Shown here: piece after piece, positions 37,743 through 46,752 of the stretch
Numbering within the stretch: the first letter of the stretch is position 1
How the letters are laid out: each line of letters opens with the position of its first letter
Origin: a virus
IMG/VR virus record: IMGVR_UViG_3300009285_000812
Coordinates: 1 to 46,752 of that record
Reading direction: 5' to 3' (one strand)
Length of the DNA: 46,752 nt
Program-made: the position numbers and the translations under genes
Notes under the pieces: generated by a model
The model's database searches: none
What the model was told of the DNA's origin: nothing
The model's input: only the letters and a program-made list of their open reading frames with translations

Positions 37743-40700
37743 CGAATATTTAAGCGAGCTTGAGAAGGCTAAAGAAGCTGCGCGTAAACGTGGGCTAGAC
37801 ACTGTACAGTATGAACAGGATTTTAATGCCTTTTCGTCTATTGGTCAGCCCGGTGCAATGACCGACCCAACTAAGCGTCTTGATTTCATGTCGGGCTTCC
37901 AGAATACCGGCAGCCAGAGACTCGATATGCAAGGCGTGGCGGCGAGGGCTTACGCTGCTGGCGCAGTACCTTCAATAGACGAGTTCTATCGTCTGGCCGC
38001 ACCACAGGTGGATTACACCTATGAGCAGAACCTAGCTCGAATAAAACAGTTCGAGCAGTTTGGCCTTACTACAGAACTTGCCGAACAATGGACTGCCGCC
38101 TGGAATAAACCCTTTGTTTTCGGAGATGGTACTACAGGTGGTGGTACGTCCGGTGGGGGGACTACAGGTGGTGGTGGCGGGGGTACTGCTTCTGGTGGCA
38201 GTTTCGACGATCTTCGCAATATCGCCGTAGCCCGTGGTGAAAAGGGCAACTGGATATGGGAACTCGCTGGGCCGCCTGAAGAAGTTTTAACTCCTGAAGA
38301 CTTCGCCAAGAAGCTCAAGGAAATCTACCCTCATTATGACGACATTTCCCCGTTTATCAGAGTTAACCCAGAGACCGGCGAGTGGGAGGAATTGTCCGGC
38401 GAAGGGCTGCACCCTATCGCCCCCAAAGGAATGCCCGACGAACTAGCTGCCTCTCTTGGTATGATACCCCGTTCCGAAGTGGATGACTTGTTTAACGACC
38501 TTAAATCAGTCACCCCTGAAGGCTGGAAGATTCTCGGTAACAACCAGTGGCAAGACCCGCAGGGGAATATCTATTCTCTAGCCGATTTAGCCAACGACCC
38601 TATCTGGGGTAAGATGGTCAGACAGGCGTTAGGACTGGCTGAGATTCTACCCGATGGCTGGAAGCTCACCGGCGACGGCTATGCTGTCTCTCCTGAGGGT
38701 GTATCGTGGTCTATGACCGAACTAGTAGATATTCACAACGCCATTGAAAACGAGGATACCAACGCTTTCGACGCGATTGTATCCGGTAAGCAAGAAGAGT
38801 TAACCAAAGCCGCTGAAAAAGAGTTACAACAGGAAGTCAAGGATGTTTTAGAGACCGTCTTCCCTGCGGAGAAGGTCAATGCTATCTGGGCGTCTATCAT
38901 GTTCGATCCCGAAATGAGACTCTTTAACGAGCAGACTTTAAGTAGAACCCCTCAGTCTGAGGCGATGCTAAAGTATATCTTCCCTGATATTACTATCGAT
39001 GAGATGCGCAATATCTTCCATGAACAGTACATCCCGACTTATGATGAGTGGGTTAAAAGTCAGGGGTCTTATCAGGCGAAGTTCGGCCCTATCACTTTGC
39101 CGTGGACTATCTCTACCAGAAAAGATACATCCAAAGCGGAATATGATAAGTATGTCGAAGCATTACAAAAAGTCCCCGTAGCTGTCAGGGCTACCACCGC
39201 TGGCTTCGGGCAACTCGCAGACATGATAGCCGGTAGCGCAAAGTGGCTTGGGGCTGACGGCATAGCTGATTACTTGTCTAAAGAAGCCGACCCATACATG
39301 AGGCTTTCGATTGGCCTTGATGCTGACCCTAATAAGTTTACATGGCAGGACTTCTACGTTGGTGTCTTTCAAGCTCTCCCGACGACCTTAATGCTGATGC
39401 CTTTAGGTGTAGGTGTAGGACTTGGCGCAAAGGCTCTTGGAGCCGGGAAGTTTGGGCAAGCGGTGTTCGGGTCGGCGGTCATGTCCGGTGCCGAATCTGC
39501 GTTAGAAGCCGGTGCGGTCTACGACCAGGCGTTGTCTCAAGGTCTTTCCCCCACAGAAGCAAGCGACGCCGCACAGCAGACGTTTCTTTACAACATGGGA
39601 CTACTCGGTGCTTCTAACACCGCTCAGTTGGCGGCTTTCTTTATTCCAGGCTTCGGACTGAAAAACGCTATAGCCAGAGGACTGGTCAATGTTGGCGGAC
39701 AATCTCTAACTGAGGCCGGTGAGGAAGCGGTACAGGAAGCCATATCTCGCTCCGCTCTAGGTCAGGAAGTTAAACTCGATGCCGCGATGTGGGCGGCTAT
39801 TTCCATAGGCGGCGCAATGGGCGCAGGCTTCGGCGGCGCGTCTGTCCTGTATGATAGGTTCACCACGAAAGTCGTTGATAACCTGCCTCCTGAAATTAAA
39901 ACCGAGTATGACCAGACGGTAGCCGATTCTATCGCCCAGGACGAGCCCACCGCTAAGCAAGAGGGGCTGGACGCTGTTACTGAAACCCATGAGAAAGAAG
40001 TCACCGTAGCAGTTGAGGCCGCCAAGCAAGAGTCCCTTGTTGAAGATGCTGAAGTAGCGACAGGTCAACGGGAATATGGCACCGAAGGGTTTGTTAAGGC
40101 GCAACCACTCAATGAATCACAACTTATTAGTTTGCGTAATATAGCGGCAAAGTCTAAAACATCGGCAGAGTTTATCCAGAAGATTCAAACGCACGTTATA
40201 CAAGATGTTGCCGGTAATCTTTCCCCATTCCTTTCAGAATACAATCGGCAAGGGCAAGAACGCGGTTGGATGTACGGCGCAGAACGATTCTGGGAAGATA
40301 ACAAAAACGCGCCAATTGATGATATTACCACCATTACTTCTCAAGGCAAATCTACAGTAAATCCTACCGCAACCACAGTAAAACCTACTACAGAATCAGT
40401 CCTTAAAGAACATCGTAGTCAAAAGAGACAGCAGATGGTGGCAGAGGCGCGGGCTAAGATAGAGACTAGAAAAACAGTTACCAAAGAGACAAAAGTTACA
40501 CCCAAGGAGCAACCCCGTGTGGCTACCGCCGCCGCTCCCGCGATTGCCATGCCTCGCGTAGTAACCCGCGAGACTTTAGTAAGACGCTCTGACGTTATCA
40601 ATGACCTGCGGGAAAAACTTGATGTTGTTATCCGTAGGGGTAAGTTCCGCAGTAAGGCTTTAGGTATCTATAAGACGGGCAAAGAAATCATTCGGTTTAA

Positions 40701-43700
40701 GCATGGTGATGTCCAGACAGTCTCCCACGAAGTCGGGCATCTTCTCGACGAACGCTATAAATTGTCAAAGGGTATCCCCACTAATGAACGCACCGAACTA
40801 CTCAAGGGATATCCCGATCCGAAAGACGCGCAAGCGGAAGCGTTCGGCGAATACCTAAGATACTATATTACTAATCCAGCTAAACTTGCCGGGTTGTCTT
40901 TTAATAAAACCTTCGAGCAATTCCTTAATCAATATCCTGAAATCAAAAACACCCTTTCGACAGCGCGGAATGACTATCAAAGGTGGCAACGTCAACCGTC
41001 TACAGCTAAAGTGGCTTCTCAAATCAATATGGAAGAACCGCAAGGTTCCCGTTCTGTCAAAGACGTTCTCGATAGGTTGTTCATCCACTTGTACGACGAT
41101 ATGTACGCCATTCAGAAGTTCACTAATCTCGCTGTTAAAGAGGGCGTGAAGTTCGACGACGCCGGTAATCCTGCGCTATTGACGAGGCTTATCAAGGGGA
41201 TTCGTGGCAAAGCTAATATCTTTTTTGAGAAAGGTACGCTGTATGCTAAAAACCCGTGGGAAGGGACTGGTGCCAACACCCGTTTGAAAATTAAGGGTAA
41301 GTCGTTACAAGATATTGTCGCTCCGGTTAAAGAAAATCTCGATGATATGCGGATTTATCTTGTTTCAAGGCGCACCGTTCAACTCGCCGAACGTGAAATA
41401 GAAACTGGTATTTCTGTAATCGACGCCCAGCAGTCTATTAGAGAACTAGAATCGGCACACCCGGAGTTCAAGAAAGTAGCCGAAGACCTGTACATCTTCC
41501 AGTATCAAGTCCTTGAATATGCGCGTGACGCGGGGTTAATCAATGCCGATACGTTGGCAAGGCTTCAAGAGTCTTCCAAAGATTATGTGCCGTTCTACCG
41601 TGTCATAGAAGAGTTGCAGTCTCAAGGGCATATGGGGAAGAAACTCGCATCGGTGTCACAGGAGATCAAGCGTATCAAAGGCTCAGAGAGAGAGATTATC
41701 GACCCGTTCGAGTCTATTGTCAAGAATACTTACGCCATAATCAACTCCGCCGACCGAAACGCTATCGGCATGGCGATGGCTAATATCGCTAGTAAAAATA
41801 TCCATCTAGGGCAGATGATGGAAGAGATACCAACTCCAATGACGAAGGTGGCGCAAGTATCCGCTAAAGACTTAGGTGTTGATATTGAGGGTATGAGCGA
41901 AGAGGATGTTGACGCTACTATTAACATCTTCCGTCCAGCTATGTTCAACAATAAAGACAATGTAGTTTCCGTCTTAATAGGCGGCAAGAGGAAGTTCTAC
42001 CAAGTCACACCTGAATTGTACCAAGCTCTCATGGGGATGGAAACCGAAGACGTTGCGATGATATTCAAGATATTATCGTATCCCGCTAAGTGGCTTCGTG
42101 CTGGCGCTGTACTTACCCCAGACTTCTTTGTTGCCAAAAACCCGATACGCGATATGTTCTCCGCTTTCGTTTATTCTAAACACGGCTTCATCCCTATATA
42201 CGATGGCGCACGTGGGTTGTTTGAGGTTATCAAGAAGGGTAAAGACTACGACCTGTGGAGAGCTTCTGGCGGCGAGCGTTCCATGCTTGTCTCAATGGAT
42301 AGGCAAGAGCTTAAAAAGAGCTTTAATGAGATAGTCGAGGGCAAGAAGTTTACCGACTACGTTAAACATCCGTTGGAAGTTCTACAAATCCTTTCGGAAT
42401 ACACAGAAGCCGCTAATAGAATGGGTGAGTTTAAACGCGCCTTATCTAAAGGCGAAACCCCTTTACAAGCCGCTCAAGCATCCCGCGACATTACGCTTGA
42501 CTTTGCTATCATGGGTGGTAAGACACGCGCTGTTAATATGATTAAAGCGTTTTTCAATGCCAACATGAGGGCACAAGAGAAGTTAGTCCGCGAAGCCATG
42601 CATAACCCAGGTTCATTCTATCCTAAAGTCTTAATAGGGATCACTCTACCATCAATCCTTCTTTATCTCGCCAACCGAGATGAGGACTGGTGGAAAGAAA
42701 CCCCCCAGTGGCAGAAAGACCTGTTTTGGATGTTCCGTATTGGGGACAACGGCCCCATTATCAGAATACCTAAACCCTTTGAGCTTGGTATCATCTTTGG
42801 TTCTGTCCCCGAACGCGCTCTTGAATGGATGGACAATAAAGACGCGGTGTCTATAGACAACCTACGTGACGCCGTACTGGGTGGTTTTGGTTTAAGCCCT
42901 GATATGGTCACACCGACAGCGTTCGAGCCGTTGATAGAAAACCTCACCAATTACGACTTCTTCCTTGGCAGAAACATTGTACCCGAATCTGAAGAGGACT
43001 TGCTACCCGAACTTCAATACTCAATCTATACACCGGAGATGTTCAAACAACTCGGTGATTGGCTCGGATATTCGCCTCGGAAGATTGAAAACTTATTCCG
43101 TGGTTATACTGCCGGGTTAGGTTCCTACGTTGTGGATACAGTTGACGCTATCCTAAAAGGGACAGGGATTGTACCTAATATCTCCGAACCCTCCCCAACG
43201 TGGGCGGACATCCCTGTAATCAAATCTCTTATTGCTCGCGATCCTTACGGTAGTGGTTCCACAAGCGTAGACAGCCTTTACACAACACTTGAGAAACTAA
43301 CTCAGGGCGAACAAGCCCTCAAGCAATGGTTGGCTGAGGGTAACGTTGAGAAATACAACGAGTATCTAAAAGACCATCCTGAAACAATGTTCTTTTATGA
43401 CTATGAAAATGGTTCGTTCTACTCTGCATCAGCGCGTTATATGAGGACAGTTACCTCAACTCTCTCTGACATCCGTAAATTACAACAGGAAGTCTATACC
43501 AATTCAGACTTATCTCCTGACGAAAAACGGGCGAAGATAGACGAACTTAACAAACTAATGACAGACACGTCAGCCAATGCGTTAGCCCACTTGAAGGTTA
43601 TGCCGGAAGAGTTTTCTAAGACCCTACCCGTTCAACCTGACAGGTCTAACTACTACGACTATCTCTCGGCATTGCCCAAGTCTTTAAGGGATACCGTTTG

Positions 43701-43983
43701 GGACGCCGATTGGGACGAAGAGACGGCAGGTAAATATCTCGGCACTTGGAATGAGAACTACGATTCATGGAAAGGCAATACTGATCTGTATTACACAGAT
43801 ACCAAAACCATGACATCAAGACAAAAAGAAATGTATCGCGCTTCACATTGGGAAGTAGATGTCGCCTTGAATCTTTTAGGTTACGTCACAACAACGTGGA
43901 GTACTAAAGCCAAAACAGAACTAAGGAATATGGCTAAATTACTTGGTATCCCAGAAAATGAAATCCCAGCATTAAAAAAATAA
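37723..43983 (+). CDS. Giant polyvalent virion protein (zincin plus LPD38-like)
   Basis: A 2086-residue protein. A Gly/Thr-rich linker lies at ~133-160. A hydrophobic stretch at ~544-710 (PTTLMLMPLGVGVGLGAKA, MWAAISIGGAMGAGFGG) could cross a membrane. SHEVGHLLDE at ~1001-1010 is an HExxH zincin motif with EAFGEYLRYY ~35 residues on as possible third ligand. From ~1460 to 1720, TPDFFVAKNPIRDMFSAFV, SEYTEAANRMGEFKRAL and FFNANMRAQEKLVRE resemble LPD38 of large polyvalent proteins. I infer an internal virion protein ejected into the host. Confidence 0.75.
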   Translation: MPQLYTDEYLSELEKAKEAARKRGLDTVQYEQDFNAFSSIGQPGAMTDPTKRLDFMSGFQNTGSQRLDMQGVAARAYAAGAVPSIDEFYRLAAPQVDYTYEQNLARIKQFEQFGLTTELAEQWTAAWNKPFVFGDGTTGGGTSGGGTTGGGGGGTASGGSFDDLRNIAVARGEKGNWIWELAGPPEEVLTPEDFAKKLKEIYPHYDDISPFIRVNPETGEWEELSGEGLHPIAPKGMPDELAASLGMIPRSEVDDLFNDLKSVTPEGWKILGNNQWQDPQGNIYSLADLANDPIWGKMVRQALGLAEILPDGWKLTGDGYAVSPEGVSWSMTELVDIHNAIENEDTNAFDAIVSGKQEELTKAAEKELQQEVKDVLETVFPAEKVNAIWASIMFDPEMRLFNEQTLSRTPQSEAMLKYIFPDITIDEMRNIFHEQYIPTYDEWVKSQGSYQAKFGPITLPWTISTRKDTSKAEYDKYVEALQKVPVAVRATTAGFGQLADMIAGSAKWLGADGIADYLSKEADPYMRLSIGLDADPNKFTWQDFYVGVFQALPTTLMLMPLGVGVGLGAKALGAGKFGQAVFGSAVMSGAESALEAGAVYDQALSQGLSPTEASDAAQQTFLYNMGLLGASNTAQLAAFFIPGFGLKNAIARGLVNVGGQSLTEAGEEAVQEAISRSALGQEVKLDAAMWAAISIGGAMGAGFGGASVLYDRFTTKVVDNLPPEIKTEYDQTVADSIAQDEPTAKQEGLDAVTETHEKEVTVAVEAAKQESLVEDAEVATGQREYGTEGFVKAQPLNESQLISLRNIAAKSKTSAEFIQKIQTHVIQDVAGNLSPFLSEYNRQGQERGWMYGAERFWEDNKNAPIDDITTITSQGKSTVNPTATTVKPTTESVLKEHRSQKRQQMVAEARAKIETRKTVTKETKVTPKEQPRVATAAAPAIAMPRVVTRETLVRRSDVINDLREKLDVVIRRGKFRSKALGIYKTGKEIIRFKHGDVQTVSHEVGHLLDERYKLSKGIPTNERTELLKGYPDPKDAQAEAFGEYLRYYITNPAKLAGLSFNKTFEQFLNQYPEIKNTLSTARNDYQRWQRQPSTAKVASQINMEEPQGSRSVKDVLDRLFIHLYDDMYAIQKFTNLAVKEGVKFDDAGNPALLTRLIKGIRGKANIFFEKGTLYAKNPWEGTGANTRLKIKGKSLQDIVAPVKENLDDMRIYLVSRRTVQLAEREIETGISVIDAQQSIRELESAHPEFKKVAEDLYIFQYQVLEYARDAGLINADTLARLQESSKDYVPFYRVIEELQSQGHMGKKLASVSQEIKRIKGSEREIIDPFESIVKNTYAIINSADRNAIGMAMANIASKNIHLGQMMEEIPTPMTKVAQVSAKDLGVDIEGMSEEDVDATINIFRPAMFNNKDNVVSVLIGGKRKFYQVTPELYQALMGMETEDVAMIFKILSYPAKWLRAGAVLTPDFFVAKNPIRDMFSAFVYSKHGFIPIYDGARGLFEVIKKGKDYDLWRASGGERSMLVSMDRQELKKSFNEIVEGKKFTDYVKHPLEVLQILSEYTEAANRMGEFKRALSKGETPLQAAQASRDITLDFAIMGGKTRAVNMIKAFFNANMRAQEKLVREAMHNPGSFYPKVLIGITLPSILLYLANRDEDWWKETPQWQKDLFWMFRIGDNGPIIRIPKPFELGIIFGSVPERALEWMDNKDAVSIDNLRDAVLGGFGLSPDMVTPTAFEPLIENLTNYDFFLGRNIVPESEEDLLPELQYSIYTPEMFKQLGDWLGYSPRKIENLFRGYTAGLGSYVVDTVDAILKGTGIVPNISEPSPTWADIPVIKSLIARDPYGSGSTSVDSLYTTLEKLTQGEQALKQWLAEGNVEKYNEYLKDHPETMFFYDYENGSFYSASARYMRTVTSTLSDIRKLQQEVYTNSDLSPDEKRAKIDELNKLMTDTSANALAHLKVMPEEFSKTLPVQPDRSNYYDYLSALPKSLRDTVWDADWDEETAGKYLGTWNENYDSWKGNTDLYYTDTKTMTSRQKEMYRASHWEVDVALNLLGYVTTTWSTKAKTELRNMAKLLGIPENEIPALKK

Positions 43984-43995
43984 AGGAGTTAGAAA

Positions 43996-44475
43996 ATGGA
44001 AACCACTACGGACAAAGTTCTGGAAACGAAGGACGAGGTAAAGACTATCTCTGCGCCAACTCCCGAAGCCAAAGAACCTGCTCCAACCTACACAAAGGCT
44101 CAACTGGACAAGGCTATCGAAGATGCGCTCAAGCGTGAAGGCGGGCGTGTAAATAAAACGATGGAACAACGGTTAATGGACTTGGAGGCCGAAACCAAGA
44201 AGTACAAGGATCAGTTACTTGTCTCCACCGCCACCAAGTACGGTATTCCCGAAGACAAGATCAAGGAACTCGGTACCGACAACCCCGAAACCATCGAAAG
44301 AATCGCGTCCTACCTCAAACCACAGGCATCCAGCCAGCCAAAGTTCCGGGTTGACTCCGGCGTAACCACAGGCAATCTAATCTCGGTTGACCAACTCCGC
44401 GAGAAATACGCTCAAGGTCAAATCTCACGCACACAATACGAAAAGGGAATGAAAGACTCAGGCTTTTCACCCTAA
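43996..44475 (+). CDS. Capsid scaffold-like protein
   Basis: A 159-residue, highly charged, Lys/Glu-rich protein placed directly before the major capsid gene. It has a disordered N-terminus, a coiled-coil centre (DKAIEDALKREGGRVNKTME, LEAETKKYKDQLL) and a C-terminal LREKYAQGQISRTQYEKGM. Order and composition match scaffolding proteins. AAGGAG precedes ATG 43996. Confidence 0.75.
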   Translation: METTTDKVLETKDEVKTISAPTPEAKEPAPTYTKAQLDKAIEDALKREGGRVNKTMEQRLMDLEAETKKYKDQLLVSTATKYGIPEDKIKELGTDNPETIERIASYLKPQASSQPKFRVDSGVTTGNLISVDQLREKYAQGQISRTQYEKGMKDSGFSP

Positions 44476-44487
44476 AAGGAGTAACCT

Positions 44488-45357
44488 ATGGCCATCCAAA
44501 CCGCAACAAGCGGAAACCTCGAAAACATCTCCAACATCGTTCTGGCTAAATGCCGCTATACGGCAGAATCAGCCGCCCCCTGCAAGAACCTCATCGAACA
44601 CTTCTCTCTCGGTTCGGGGCAGAAACAACTCACCATCCCGAAGTCCGGTTCCATCTCATTTGATAACCTGACTGACGGCATCGACATCGTGGACTCCAAA
44701 GACCTCGCCATCTCGACCACCGACCTGACCACCGGCGAAGTTGGTGGGAAGTTCATCATCACCGACAAACTCGCACGGCAGTTCAACGAGGATGTGTTCT
44801 CTATGATGGGACGCCTCGCCGGTGACGCCCAGGCCCGCAAGGTAGACATGGACATCATCGCCCTGTTCGCCGCCCTTAACACCGGAACCACCCTCGGCGT
44901 ATCGGGCAATCCGTTCGGCCTGACGCAAGTCTTCGGTGTCGCCGCCCATGCCCAGGCTAATCTCTATCCGGCTCCCGTCTACATCGTCGAGCATCCCATT
45001 CCCCTGATGCAACTCCAGAAGTCCGGTGCCGCTGTCGGCGCGACATACTTCGCCGGTCTCATCACCGAGAATGAGGAATTGCTCCGTCGGTTCTTCTCCA
45101 TCAACATCAACGGCATCAATATGTTCTGGGATGCCAACATCGTCGTTGACGCTTCTAGTGACGCGGTAGGCGCTATCTTCTCCAAGAACGCGATGGCCTA
45201 CATCGAGTCTAAGGACTGGGGCGTTGAGCGCGAACGCGACGCTTCTCTACGCGCGTGGGAAGTCGTCTACGTTGCCGACTACGGCGTGTTCGAGATCGAC
45301 GATTCCTACGGCGCTCCCCTGACCTACGCCGCGGCTGCCCTCGCAACTACAACTTAA
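44488..45357 (+). CDS. Major capsid protein (HK97-fold-like)
   Basis: A 289-residue protein directly after the scaffold. GKFIITDKLARQFNEDVFSM, ARKVDMDIIALFAAL and a C-terminal beta region (WEVVYVADYGVFEIDD) follow the pattern of HK97-type coat proteins of the P22/N4-gp56-like group. AAGGAG precedes the ATG. Codons are strongly biased to C-ending forms, as expected for the most abundant protein. A small accessory gene follows. Confidence 0.8.
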   Translation: MAIQTATSGNLENISNIVLAKCRYTAESAAPCKNLIEHFSLGSGQKQLTIPKSGSISFDNLTDGIDIVDSKDLAISTTDLTTGEVGGKFIITDKLARQFNEDVFSMMGRLAGDAQARKVDMDIIALFAALNTGTTLGVSGNPFGLTQVFGVAAHAQANLYPAPVYIVEHPIPLMQLQKSGAAVGATYFAGLITENEELLRRFFSININGINMFWDANIVVDASSDAVGAIFSKNAMAYIESKDWGVERERDASLRAWEVVYVADYGVFEIDDSYGAPLTYAAAALATTT

Positions 45358-45369
45358 TAGGAGGTTAAC

Positions 45370-45684
45370 GTGAGTCTGGAAAATATGGGTTTTACAGTTG
45401 AGACCGACCACTGGAAGGACAGAAGAGGCCGGGAGGTAGTTCTTAAAATCATCCCACGCGCTCTCTTTCAACTTCCTTCGGGTAAAATCGTGGAACTTCT
45501 GAACGACCCATACAACCGGGAGCGTTACCTAGCAAGGGGATTCAAGCCTATAGCAGAAATGCCGAAGAACGAAGCCCCCCAAGCCGACCCCGTTGAACCG
45601 CCAGCGGAACCCGTTGTCACAAGCGGCAAGGCCCTATCCCCAAAGCGCAAGGTAAAGCGCTCAAGGAAGCGCTCTAAGGAGTAA
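45370..45684 (+). CDS. Small head-associated protein with basic tail
   Basis: A 104-residue protein starting at GTG 45370 behind AGGAGG. The N-terminal half is beta-like (MGFTVETDHWKDRRGREVVL); the C-terminal third changes from Pro/Ala-rich to strongly basic (KRKVKRSRKRSKE), which could bind DNA or the capsid lumen. No family recognised. Confidence 0.6.
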   Translation: MSLENMGFTVETDHWKDRRGREVVLKIIPRALFQLPSGKIVELLNDPYNRERYLARGFKPIAEMPKNEAPQADPVEPPAEPVVTSGKALSPKRKVKRSRKRSKE

Positions 45685-45688
45685 ACAT

Positions 45689-46684
45689 ATGGCTTTTCCA
45701 AATAGCATCCAACTAACCGAAGAAATGATCAATTCTGCCGCCGCCGCACAGAGGGTACCTCTGGGCACTCGCGGCTTCACCAATGACGGACGGGTGTTCC
45801 GCTACGCTCAGGCTGGCGCTACGGCGCTGACCGCTAACAAACTGGTCATCTCGGCGGCTCAAGGCCCCGCTTCCACTTCTACCGACCAGGTAGCTTATTC
45901 AGCCTACGCTGTCGGCACTACCTATATGAAGCTGTCCCTGTCCACCGTCGCCCTCCCTGTCCTTGCGGCAGACTTCTTCAAGGATGGTTTCCTGGTCTGC
46001 AACTCTACCGATACTACCTACCAACAGGTAGTCCCGATCTATGGCAATGAGGCCCTCGTTTCTTCGACGGCCTTGAATCAACAGACCGGTATCTGGTTGA
46101 AGCAACCCGGTCTCAAGAAAGCCGCCGCGACCTCGACTGGTTGTTTCAAGCTGGTGCAGAATCCCTACAAGGGTGTGGTGGTTTCAACTGACGCCAACGG
46201 CCCCGGTATGCCGATGGGTGTTACCCCGTGTGCTGTCACCGCCTCCTACTATTTCTGGGTACAAACCTGGGGGCCGTGTCTGGCCCATGCCGGTGAGGGT
46301 ATCCGCGCTTCCATCGACAAGCAACCCGGCGCTCGTGTCGGCTGGTCTACCGGTTCCACAGGTGGCGTCTGCGCCCCGAAGGGAACAGCTACCGCCGCCG
46401 ACAACATCAACCGGCTCATCTACTTCGGGGACCACGCCGACACCGTACCGTCGGTCACCGACTACGTCGCTGGCACCCTCTTCGGCGCGCAGTATCTCGA
46501 TGTGAACACCGAGATCACCCCCCGCGACGCCCAGGACGACAAGTGGGGCGTCGCCCAGGTCGGGCTGGTGGACTTCGCCAACAGCGGGTTCCCCAAGACC
46601 TACTCCATCAACCAGAACGGGGAGCACAAGGACAACTTGTTCCACGCGGGCACCAATAAAGCACACCCACATGCACAGGGTTAA
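45689..46684 (+). CDS. Head decoration/accessory structural protein
   Basis: A 331-residue Ala/Thr/Gly-rich, beta-predicted protein (LTEEMINSAAAAQRVPLGTRG, FRYAQAGATALTANKLV). Placement after the capsid gene and similarly C-biased codons suggest an abundant virion component such as a decoration protein. It ends HPHAQG. The fragment at 1-102 may be a similar kind of protein at the far side of the contig break (inference). AAGGAG precedes the start. Confidence 0.65.
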   Translation: MAFPNSIQLTEEMINSAAAAQRVPLGTRGFTNDGRVFRYAQAGATALTANKLVISAAQGPASTSTDQVAYSAYAVGTTYMKLSLSTVALPVLAADFFKDGFLVCNSTDTTYQQVVPIYGNEALVSSTALNQQTGIWLKQPGLKKAAATSTGCFKLVQNPYKGVVVSTDANGPGMPMGVTPCAVTASYYFWVQTWGPCLAHAGEGIRASIDKQPGARVGWSTGSTGGVCAPKGTATAADNINRLIYFGDHADTVPSVTDYVAGTLFGAQYLDVNTEITPRDAQDDKWGVAQVGLVDFANSGFPKTYSINQNGEHKDNLFHAGTNKAHPHAQG

Positions 46685-46697
46685 GGTTGTGGGATAA

Positions 46698-46752
46698 GTG
46701 ATTCCGGTGAAAGAACAGGGATTATTTAGCAAGTCTGGCTGTCCGTTCTGTG
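46698..46752 (+). CDS. Possible start of a truncated gene
   Basis: An open frame from GTG 46698 reads VIPVKEQGLFSKSGCPFC to the right edge. The CPFC pair is notable but too little is visible. Only weak Shine-Dalgarno-like sequence precedes it. Confidence 0.25.
   Translation, partial: MIPVKEQGLFSKSGCPFC

Noticed and set aside
44556-45012. Two long minus-strand frames opposite the capsid gene
   Set aside because: They are products of its strong third-position C bias; no ribosome-binding sites or recognisable motifs.
46184-46732. 182-codon minus-strand frame opposite the decoration gene
   Set aside because: Val/Gly-rich shadow of a high-GC3 gene with no motif.
1-46752. Circular genome closed by joining the two ends
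   Set aside because: The frame entering from 46698 meets a stop (TGA) at once when joined to base 1, and no terminal direct repeat is visible by eye; sequence is probably missing between the ends.

Overview
This 46.7 kb window is almost all of one double-stranded DNA tailed-phage (or prophage) genome. It holds terminase small and large subunits, a portal, a scaffold-like protein, an HK97-type major capsid protein, tail/receptor proteins, a lysis-like block, a replication module and a dense set of very small early genes. I see no rRNA, tRNA, CRISPR array, integrase or transposase. I find no tape-measure protein, tail tube or sheath, but there is a 2086-residue virion protein with metallopeptidase-like and membrane-like segments. 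This fits a podovirus-like particle better than a long-tailed one (inference). The bacterial host cannot be named from the sequence. Both ends appear truncated: a virion-like C-terminus at 1-102 and a possible gene start after 46698. Joining the two ends directly does not give one open frame.

Layout. (1) 1-102: end of a virion-like gene, then a strong hairpin. (2) 165-7439: a tightly overlapping sugar island: GPS-motif glycosyltransferase-like protein, GNAT acetyltransferase, GlmS, PseB/LegB-like dehydratase, a small unknown, NeuB-like nonulosonate synthase, SpsF/NeuA-like cytidylyltransferase, FemAB-like GNAT, Gfo/Idh/MocA oxidoreductase and DegT aminotransferase. Together these resemble a compact route to a CMP-activated nonulosonic (sialic/legionaminic/pseudaminic-like) acid and its transfer. 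(3) 7421-17955: neck, tail and receptor-binding genes, a second copy of the GPS-motif protein (12246), a LAGLIDADG homing endonuclease with its own promoter and terminator, and a modular 1222-residue fibre with about 20 copies of a 20-residue repeat. (4) 17957-20111: small membrane proteins, a candidate permuted NlpC/P60 hydrolase and a metallophosphoesterase. (5) 20108-26730, minus strand: an operon of about 20 small genes including a two-TM protein, a deoxyribosyltransferase-like protein, an HNH protein, an OB-like protein, a tetrapeptide-repeat protein and a sigma-4-like regulator. (6) 26731-26900: divergent promoter region. (7) 26901-31237, plus strand: Cro-like protein, CHC2 primase zinc-finger protein, an iteron array, a RecA-like ATPase, a C5 cytosine methyltransferase, a VRR-NUC nuclease and a late-regulator-like protein. 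(8) 31238-33211: a short structured plus-strand region facing a minus-strand operon of zinc-ribbon miniproteins. (9) 33412-46684: packaging and head genes.

The most notable points are: the phage-borne nonulosonate island, whose enzymes are all shorter than usual; three genes whose best starts are AUU, AUC and AUA; a TGTGAC iteron array next to the replication ATPase; palindromic TTGACAGTCAA-type sites, three of them exactly 54 bp apart, beside the terminase genes; a methyltransferase gene with an out-of-frame TRD-like segment; and repeat-built proteins. Functions marked as family-like come from motifs read by eye. No database search was run.
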